This document shows positions 56,740 to 64,000 of a stretch of DNA of 64,000 nucleotides, one piece after another. Made by a program: the position numbers and the translations under genes. The number at the start of each line of letters is the position of its first letter. The first letter of the stretch is position 1. Under the pieces are notes generated by a model. That model searched no databases, was not told the origin of the DNA, and saw nothing but the letters and a program-made list of their open reading frames with translations. Source of the stretch: Erigeron canadensis (taxonomy: Eukaryota; Streptophyta; Magnoliopsida; Asterales; Asteraceae); assembly GCF_010389155.1 (NCBI RefSeq), contig NC_057768.1:2416501-2480500 (forward strand), written 5' to 3'.

Positions 56740-59700
56740 ATGGGTTTTACTCAGCATTGTCATCCACTTCGTCTCATAGATTTGCAACCAAATTTTCCAC
56801 ATTATGCGGAAAACTATGATAGTAGTGATGATGACGATGATGGTGATCAAAATTTAAGTACACCAAAAAAATTCCGATGTCGTCGATGTAGTCTATGCAG
56901 CAAAGAGATCAATTGGTTTAACAGATATTACTATGAATGTACTCATTCATGTGACTATTCACTCCATAAGTTTTGTGGAGACCTTCCTCTAACATTAAAA
57001 CACAAATCGCACCCCTTTCATACTCTTACCCTCACGTATTCATTTTGGTGTTATTGTGTGTTATGTCAAAAAAATAGATCTGGGATCATTTACGAGTGTT
57101 CCAGGTGTCAATTTAATAAATTTAATATTCATGCTGATTGTGTTATGTCATCAAGGGAAGACCCACTCATTTACCACCCTAGCCATGAGCACCCCTTAGC
57201 GGCTATACCTAAACCAATCTTGTCCGAGTGTAATGCTTGCGGAAAAAAACATAACGGAACATTTTATATGTGTGTCACCCGTTTTGACTTTTGCATTCAT
57301 AGTGATTGTGCTTTCCTACCAAAACAATTAAAAATTCAAGAGACTACAAATGATTATTTCTCTCATACTCATCCCCTCATTCTCTCTTATTCCTTCACTG
57401 AAAAAGATCAAAAAGCTAAATTTTATCCTACGTGTAGGGTATGTAATAAGTCTTTCATATATGAAAACTTTTGGATTTATAAATGTGAGAAATGCAGGTA
57501 TTATACTCATTTGGATTGTGCAACATCAAGAGAAGAGCCATTTATGTCCATCATTTCATCTTTCGGTAAATCTTGATTCACATAATTTTATTTCTAATTA
57601 TTCTAACTAGTACCCTCAGTGTAGATGTTAGTTTATACTAAAAAAAAATTAACTAAAAATATGCATTAATATATATATATATATATACACATATAGTGAA
57701 AAGTTATTTTGAGAATCTTTTTATTTTGCGAGAACCTTTGAGAACTTTTTTCAAATCATGCTCAACTGATGATTATTCTTTACATGAAAATTGTTATTTT
57801 ATTTTTTTCTGAATAACTTATATGTAATTTTGAAGTTTATAATTATGTGGAGGCATGGATTATCATCCGTTATATAATTATGTGGAGATTTGGATTCTTG
57901 ATCACATGTGCACGAATATTGCTATGGTTACATCTGAACGACTAGCATACATGTGATCATAGCAATATTTGTGCACATGTGATCAAGCATCCAAATCTTC
58001 ACATAATTGTATAACGGATGATAATCCATGTCTCCATACAATTATAAACTTCAAAATTACACATAAGTTATTCAGAAAACAATAAAAAAACAGTTTTCAT
58101 GTAAAGTATAATCATCGGTTGAGCTTGATTTGAAAAGTTCTCAAAGGCTATCGCAAAAAAAAAGGTTCTCAAAATAACTTTACCACACATATATATATAT
58201 AAACTTCATTTTCTTTTCATGTCTCTCCTTTTGGTATATTTTTATATTTTCTTTTTATTTTTTGATTTTTTCTCTTTTTTGCATTTTGGTAGGTTTTATA
58301 TTTTTTTCGTTTTTTGATTTTTTCTATTTTTAAAATAAAAACTCATTCTAAAAAAAAATTGATTTGATACGGTACGGGTTTCACCCTTACGGTATTAATT
58401 AGGGGTAGCTAATGGGGTGATAGGTCATTAGGTTGATCGGTAATGGAGTGATCTACTTAACGGGCTCTTCCCTTTAAAATTTTAAAGAAAAATATAAAAG
58501 AAAGAAAGGAAGATGAAATGGGACCGGAAAAAATGAGTGGTTGAGATTTGTCTTATTGACTTTGACTTTCAATTTTGACTTTTGTTTATCACCAAAAATT
58601 GTCATATGTTATTTGTTTTCTATTACTAATTTATATTTTTTTTAGCTTTTCATGATTATTAATAAATAAAATAATAAAAACACAACTTCACAAAAATCTA
58701 AAACTTATCAAGTTTTAATCGATGACAGCAGTAAATCTATAATATACAAAAAGTTGTTTTATTAGAAATATCGATTTACCAGTTTTTTGTATTATATTTA
58801 TAAACTAAATTGTTTCTCTCATAATACGGATAAAAATAGTTACATTAAAAACTATATATTTAAACTATAGTATATCTAGATATGTTTATAAACTAGATTA
58901 ACAAAATATTAAAATTTCTATACATAGATATGTTTTATTGTAGAACTATCTATAAACTGAAATTTTGAACCACAACATACTTTTTTTTTTAGAACAGCAA
59001 CCACAGTATACTTGAGTTTGAGTATTAAATGCTAACACCTGTCGTTAAACACAAGTTAAAAAAAAATCTTTTTTACCTATGTTGTCACTTGTTTGTGGTG
59101 CATCCTTGAGTTTTAGTGATTGTATATTTATTTAAACTTTGATTGGAGGTTAATTATATTTTGAGTTTAAACACTATTTACATTTATTTATACTTTTTGT
59201 TTTTTTTTTTTAATGTTTATCAGGCAATAGACTCATCAAAAACTATAAAGATTCCGATCATCCAAATCTCCTCCATCTCCCTTTTCCCGATGAAAGTTAC
59301 AACATGCTGAAACACCTATTTTTCAAAGAAATAGGCTATGGAACGTCGTTAACAACAAGTGAGAGTAACTTACGCAATTTCCATCAACACCCCCTTATTC
59401 TAGTCCATACATCAGAGTGCAATGATATCTCAAAGCCATCCTCCTCAAGAACCAATAATGTTGTATCTTGTCATAACCCAATGAAGAAAATTGAACTGTT
59501 ATGCAATGGTTGTGTCAGACCGATCACTAGTATGCCATATTACAAGTGTGCCAATGATAATGAGAACTGCGACTTTGTTCTTCATGAGTGGTGCACTCGA
59601 TTTCCTATAGAATTGAAAAATTATCCGAATCACCCACATACACTCAAATTCCATCCAAAAGTCCCTAATAATTCTTTCTCCATTTTTAATTGTGATGTTT

Positions 59701-60392
59701 GTGGCTTGTGGGGTAATGGATTTGCCTACAGTTGTTTACGGTGTAACTATCATATCGATGTTAAATGTGGGTTCATTCCTGAAAAAATAACTCACGAAGC
59801 TCATCCGAATCATGTCCTCTCAAGGGTTCAGAAAAAAAATCACTACCCAAACAATTGTCGCCTATGTTTGAAAGGAAGTTATTGGGATCCATTTTCATTC
59901 CTTTGTCACACTTGTAACGTATTTATACACGTTAATTGTGCTCTTTTATTGCCACGTGAAATCAGGCACAAGTGTGACAAGCACCCCCTAAGCTTGAGTT
60001 ACTTCCCGGTTGAAAATTATAAGGGTGAATACTATTGTGAAGTTTGTGAGGAGGAATTCGATCCTCAACGATGTTTCTACCATTGTTATAAGTGTGACCA
60101 ATCAATTCATGCATCTTGTGCACCAATAATATCTGAGTTTGAAAGAGCTAGATATGAAGGAATTTATCGGTTTATAAATATAAAATTTGGAGGCATTCAC
60201 AAAATTAAAGGTCACCCACACCCTCTCTTGTTTGCACAGGGAATCAAGAGTGATGGTCGATGCGCCGAGTGTGGTTATAGGTTGGAATATGAAATAATCC
60301 TCAGGTGTCCACAGTGCAACTTTGCAATTAATGTAAACTGTTGCCTTAAATTTATTGGAAGCACTCCATTTTATTTTCTCCACCATATATAG
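56740..60392 (+). CDS. DC1 (Cys/His-rich C1) domain protein, gene 2, 664 aa, intact
   Basis: Exon 1 56740-57565, intron 57566-59223 (GTAAAT...CAG), exon 2 59224-60392; phase 1 junction, 1,995 nt including stop. N-terminus HCHPLRLIDLQPNFPHY (7-22), acidic run at about 28-36, then DC1 modules at about 47-80, 92-134, 146-190 and 209-260 in exon 1. Exon 2 has at least five more: IELLCNGCVRPITSMPYYKC, CDVCGLWGNGFAYSCLRC, CRLCLKGSYWDP, CEVCEEEFDPQRCFYHC and CAECGYRLEYEIILRCPQC. Spacing follows HPLxL - CxxC - YxCxxC - H/DxxC, typical of plant DC1 zinc-binding proteins; no kinase, TIR or membrane segment is seen. In module 3 the CVTC of gene 1 is CVTR (Arg181), losing a ligand. It is closely similar to gene 1, hence a recent paralogue. 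Substrate and function are unknown; stress and hormone roles are reported for the family. Confidence 0.93.
57566..59223 (+). other. Intron of DC1 gene 2, 1,658 bp
   Basis: Same position and phase as the 468-bp intron of gene 1. Most of the extra length is repeat DNA, including the 489-bp foldback element at 57696-58184. Confidence 0.85.
57696..58184. mobile_element. 489-bp foldback element in the DC1 gene 2 intron
   Basis: The two halves are inverted copies of about 230 bp. TTATTTTGAGAA pairs with TTCTCAAAATAA at the ends, and GGATTATCATCCGTTAT pairs with ATAACGGATGATAATCC further in. A 9-bp repeat ACACATATA flanks it (57687-57695, 58185-58193), though in TA-rich DNA. Absent from the intron of gene 1. 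No coding capacity. Confidence 0.88.
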
Positions 60393-60680
60393 TCAATCAA
60401 TGTAACGGTTGAAACAGATTGGGATTTGTATATTTGTAAAAAAGTAAATTTGGATGTAATGCATATGTTGTATCCAATAAATACTTTCATGGAATAAAAT
60501 ATTATACATTCATACTAGCTATCCGAACTACTATATATATTTTTTTTGTACAAATAACCTTATTAGCATGATAGAACAATTTGTTTTCCACCATTTTATG
60601 AAAAGCAAAATTTGGCATTCATCTTTTAGAGTCATTAATGTTCATATAGCATTAGCAACGGTTTTACAAGCATCTATACT
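60393..60680. repeat. DC1 3' flank of gene 2 (repeat copy 3)
   Basis: Diverged version of 37256-37640; shared words include TTATTAGCATGAT, GAACAATTTGTTTT and GTCATTAATGTTCATATA. It probably includes the 3' UTR of gene 2. ATTAGCAACGGTTTTACAAG occurs at about 60650 and again at about 60744. Confidence 0.75.
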
Positions 60681-61840
60681 AAGTGCCAAAAATTATTTTT
60701 TTTACTCGTAGATTTACATGCATTTGGGGTTTCATACTAAGTATTAGCAACGGTTTTACAAGTATCTATACAAGTATCTGTAAGAGTCTTAGAGTTACGT
60801 CCAAGACCACAGGGACGCTCGACCCTATCAACACGGAGAGTCTTGAAGGTTGCGTCCTCTCCAAACGTCTCCACGAAGAAGTTCATGGACGCTTGATATG
60901 TGGGACCGTTTGTGTTTCTTTTCTTATTCTTTTTCTTTCTTTAATATACATATATATTTATGATATATATATATATGTGTGTGTCTCTGAAATTATCTTG
61001 GTCGGATTTTTGTTTTGGCGCCGACGGTATTTTGATGAAGACGAACGTAGTATCATGTCATGATATATATTAACATATATATAAATAAGTTTGCTATTTT
61101 TATAAATGTTAAACTTAACCCCAAAATTAATTTAGTATTTTAACTTTTCTATGTTTAAGTTTTATTAATTTATTGTGATTTTATTTTACCGTTTTCATTA
61201 TTAATAATAAAGGGTTTATTTAGTTTTGTTTAAAAATAGTAAAAAATGATAAAAAGATTATAAAATAAAGAATTGATGATATGGCGAAAAAATGTTGAGG
61301 AAGCTTGTCTTATAGGCAGGGGAATACTGTAGAGTACATGGCAGTAAAGAAGCCAAAAGACTCTTCTCAGAGGCCTAAGCTTGTTTGGACATCATCAAAT
61401 ATTTCTCAATCATCTCAAATTTAATTAAAAAAAAGGGTAATTTTTTATTCAGTTTAATATCAATTTTCAACAATTAAAAGCAGGTAATTTTCTTGCAAAT
61501 ATATATTCTATGGCTTAAAATCTATACTGAGCCTATGTTGATATATACAATTTTTAAATGGAAAAATTGAATTCTATGTTTGTACAAATGGGTGCCTTTC
61601 CTGTTGTTATAAAGAATGGATCTTTAACTAGTTATGAAATTTCAAGATTTCGCACACCAACTGTTTGATGAAATGCCACTTTTTTTAATTCATCTCATAC
61701 ATGCCACTTTTTTTAATTCATCTCATACACTAAAAGATAGATTGTTGTGTATTAGGTCTTTAGTAAATGAAAATGGAAACAAAGAAAATTAGTTGGCGAA
61801 TAGGGTACCTAATTCTTTGAGGAAGGGGTTTATATACTAA
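60681..61840. other. Spacer, no supported gene
   Basis: A 126-codon frame at 60683-61063 runs through simple (TA)n repeats and is rejected. A 28-codon frame at 61338-61424 contains RPKLVWT but has nothing else to support it. Confidence 0.4.
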
Positions 61841-62275
61841 TACTTATATTATTATAAAAGATGACCCTTTTTTATTAAATTTTCAAAAGATGAATTGAAG
61901 TACCTAAATTGTCCCTCTTTTTTATTCACTAATTTAAACATTTCTATCAACTTAAATTTCAACTACTCATTTTTTTTCCTTTTCTCAAATCTAAACCACT
62001 CATTTTTTCTCTCTCCTCCATAAATCATTTTATTCCTATAATTTATTTAAGATATTTTATCTCAAAACCATATACCGATAAATTATAAAAATTGTATGGG
62101 TGTTCTTAAAATTTCGTACTCTTTCATTAGAGATGTCATTCGATATACTTTTGACGAATTTTCAAATTCGAGGGCGTACGGCTAAGGCATTTGGCTATCA
62201 CACTCTATGTCTTATCACCTCCTATTATCTAGCACCCACCATCTTACCGCTGCAACGCACGGGGAGTATCTCTCG
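61841..62275 (+). mobile_element. Probable Helitron, decayed
   Basis: The right end has CCGCTGCAACGCACGGGGAG and TATCTCTCG before T, a Helitron-like 3' end. The left limit near 61841 (ATTATTATAAAAGATGACCC) is less certain. The interior 61840-62165 is similar, in inverted orientation, to 14130-14390, so the family has two copies here. It abuts the fourth DC1 3'-flank copy. Confidence 0.5.
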
Positions 62276-62281
62276 TAACTG

Positions 62282-62600
62282 TAACATATCTTTGCTATTT
62301 GTGTCCTTTTGTTGGAATAATAAGTTGGATTTCAAACACAGTTACATAGGTTGTAACTAATAAACAATACATTCACGGAATGCACCATTTATACTAGCTA
62401 TATCAGCTTCTTCTTTTGACTTTTTGTTTCCATGTATTTTTGATAAAATCAAATTGACGTTATTAGCATGATAGAACGTACAATTTGTTTTTGCAAGTTG
62501 TCATGAAAAAGCAATGGAATGTTTGACAATCATCGGTCTTCTAGAGTCATTGATATTTATATAGCATTTAGCAACAGTTTTACAAGACATTAGTTAGTAA
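62282..62600. repeat. DC1 3'-flank repeat, copy 4
   Basis: GTAACATATCTTTGCTATTT, GTCCTTTTGTTGGAATAATA and TGACAATCATCGGTCTTCTA match 43547-43790. No DC1 coding sequence precedes it, so it is a partial duplicate cut on the left by the Helitron-like element. Confidence 0.82.
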
Positions 62601-63232
62601 GATAGGGTCAAAATTTGCCACCTCTCAGTCAATGTATGTACCTATATATAAAACAGAATGGGAGAGTATCTGCTTTGCTATCAATAATTTGGTGATAAAC
62701 TTCGGCAACTGCTCCCACATAAGACCGTCAAATTGAAACAAGTATATATTGTTGTAAAAGAGGCAATCCCAATATGAGTACAAACCAGAAACAACCCCAT
62801 TGTAGTACCAGCTGGTTGAAACTGCAATATCTACAACTATGCAATTTTAGGCCTATCTAGACATTTGATGTGATTCATGGGATGTACCTGTACGGCTGTA
62901 CATATGCGAATCTGGATTCTCGTATATAAAGATTTACTGCAACATAAACAGTTGTCAGAAGTAAAATCTTGTAACTAATACATATACAGAAGAATTCACC
63001 ATCTAATAGTCCTCTCATGTCTAGTTGTGAAGAGATTGGGCATAAGTTTCAGTTTACACATAATCGGAAAAAACAAACAGGATCAAGAAGAATACCCGAC
63101 GGAATATTACAAGGAAAAAACAGAGTGGAATGGAAATACTTTATAAACACCAGGGTTCATTAGCAAGAGATCCCGGCTTTTAGAAATTTAACTGCCAAAC
63201 AAAACCTCTCAAACAATCAGAAATTCCTTTTC
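62601..63232. other. Unassigned, possibly downstream part of the right-edge gene
   Basis: Less AT-rich than most spacer, and may be the 3' UTR or last introns of the minus-strand gene. No frame or motif recognised. Confidence 0.35.
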
Positions 63233-63376
63233 TTAGACGCCTTTTAATAAAATGGCCGGGGTTTCTTTTTTACGTAATGCTTCCGGTCCATTACCAATCG
63301 TTTTCCCCCATTTTCTAACTACTCGATCTTCTTTCCGTCCTGTAAAACTTTTAATATGCCAAACTGTCAACGCCAT
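63233..63376 (-). CDS. Possible 47-aa ORF of unknown function
   Basis: Minus-strand frame starting MALTVWHIKSFTGRKEDRVV and ending ETPAILLKGV with TAA at 63235-63233. It is basic (about a quarter Lys/Arg) and codon use looks natural, but there is no known motif. It lies 365 bp downstream of the stop of the right-edge gene on the same strand, so it could be a separate small gene, an alternative last exon or chance. Confidence 0.3.
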   Translation of the reverse strand: MALTVWHIKSFTGRKEDRVVRKWGKTIGNGPEALRKKETPAILLKGV

Positions 63377-63741
63377 TTGAAGTGATTAAGAGGCAAGAAC
63401 AAACAGCAACAAGAAGTTTCTGTAAATTAAGAAACAAAAGGTCTGAAAATATAATCCATCCAACGGAACATTATAAATGCCTCCTAATAATAATGCCACA
63501 GATAAGCAAAATGCATACATATTTCTTCATTTTGTGTAATTAAAGAAGTAAAAGACTTGCTAAACACTTCTTCTAGTTGAAACCAACCCATTATAACTTA
63601 GTAAGGAAAAACAAATAAAGTTCTATAAATGATCTCAATATTGGAAAAAGTGTGGAAGCTAGATTTCACAAATAAAAAACACCAAAAGTAGTGATGATTA
63701 CACATTTTGGTTCTAATATATTTACTTCCTATTCATTTAAC

Positions 63742-64000
63742 TTAACCATCTGCAGCATCGCTTATTTTAAGGTCATCGAACAGTTCTTCTATTGCTTTCT
63801 CTCCATACAATGATATATTGAATACCCTCTCAGGGTTCTGTTTTATATCTCTCTTGAATTGTTCGAACTCTTTGTCCCTTTCTTCTCCAGGATCAACCGC
63901 CTTATTGGACTCGGGCTTCCAAGAACATCAATCAAGTAGTTCCGTTAAATTTCTAGAACTATTTTAACTTTTGTATGTAGTTTGAAGTGCATCGCATGGG
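63742..64000 (-). CDS. C-terminal exon of an unidentified gene, running off the window
   Basis: Minus-strand frame reading PESNKAVDPGEERDKEFEQF, then KRDIKQNPERVFNISLYGEK and AIEELFDDLKISDAADG, stop at 63744-63742. The frame opens near 63920, and intron-like sequence lies beyond. The peptide is charged and soluble, clearly coding in look, and its copy at 31046-31260 is broken. I do not recognise the family with confidence; the rest of the gene is beyond the right edge. Confidence 0.65.

Noticed and set aside
60683..61063. 126-codon frame downstream of DC1 gene 2
   Set aside because: It crosses (TA)n repeats translating to Tyr/Ile runs, and there is no family signal.
61338..61424. 28-codon frame with RPKLVWT, reminiscent of a GARP-type domain start
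   Set aside because: Too short, stops at once, and no further domain residues follow in any frame.
1..64000. CRISPR arrays, operons, ribosome binding sites or prokaryotic systems
   Set aside because: The window is a plant nuclear sequence; the regular repeats found are eukaryotic minisatellites and MITEs.

Overview
The window is nuclear DNA from a flowering plant, almost certainly a eudicot. It is AT-rich, its genes carry spliceosomal introns, and transposable elements of nearly every plant class are present. I lean to an Asteraceae-like genome from the style of the long Ty3/Gypsy-type LTRs and the repeats, but that is an impression, not a demonstration. Only four protein-coding loci look functional or recently functional. 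The rest is repeats, gene relics and unassigned AT-rich spacer.

Layout. 1-7.6 kb: spacer with a 129-bp MITE, tandem repeats, a GC-rich hAT MITE and two mini-Helitrons. 7.6-13 kb and 19.1-21.5 kb: two copies of one segmental duplication. The right copy holds an intact three-exon KIN/COR6.6-like stress gene (minus strand). The left copy keeps only a scrap of its last exon and was invaded by a 2.6-kb solo LTR and a 1.75-kb CACTA element. The right copy carries an 814-bp hAT-like insertion instead. 13.6-18.7 kb: Helitrons, a 5'-truncated LINE with target-site duplication, relics of a UAP56-type RNA helicase, a foldback MITE and an orphan terminal exon. 22.06-22.92 kb: a PIF/Harbinger relic.

23.1-26.4 kb (minus strand): a complete S-adenosylmethionine decarboxylase gene with TATA box, a leader intron of about 1.3 kb, the overlapping tiny and small upstream ORFs that mediate polyamine-responsive translation (the small one split by an intron), and an intronless main ORF with the pyruvoyl processing site.

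31-64 kb: a DC1-domain (Cys/His-rich C1) locus in repeated pieces. Gene 2 (56.74-60.39 kb) is complete. Gene 1 (32.25-37.26 kb) is interrupted in its last exon by a 2.55-kb solo LTR. A third, C-terminal scrap lies at 43.3 kb, and copies of the 3' flank recur at four places. Fragments of an unidentified gene at the right edge (63.74 kb onward, minus strand) recur at 31.05 kb, so the repeated unit was larger than the DC1 gene. Between the DC1 genes lie another solo LTR, a 3'-truncated Gypsy element, a DCN1-like pseudogene, palindrome-rich arrays and several MITEs.

The genes do not form one pathway. SAMDC supplies decarboxylated AdoMet for polyamines, the KIN-like protein is a small stress-associated polypeptide, and DC1 proteins are putative zinc-binding proteins. 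The strongest novelty is structural: paralogous copies provide empty sites for five insertions (LTR in the DC1 gene, LTR and CACTA in KIN copy A, hAT in KIN copy B, MITE upstream of DC1 gene 1). A MITE family with 9-bp duplications sits independently upstream of both DC1 genes, and three solo LTRs of one family carry different internal minisatellites but a related terminal segment. All domain and family names come from reading the sequence by eye; no database search was run.
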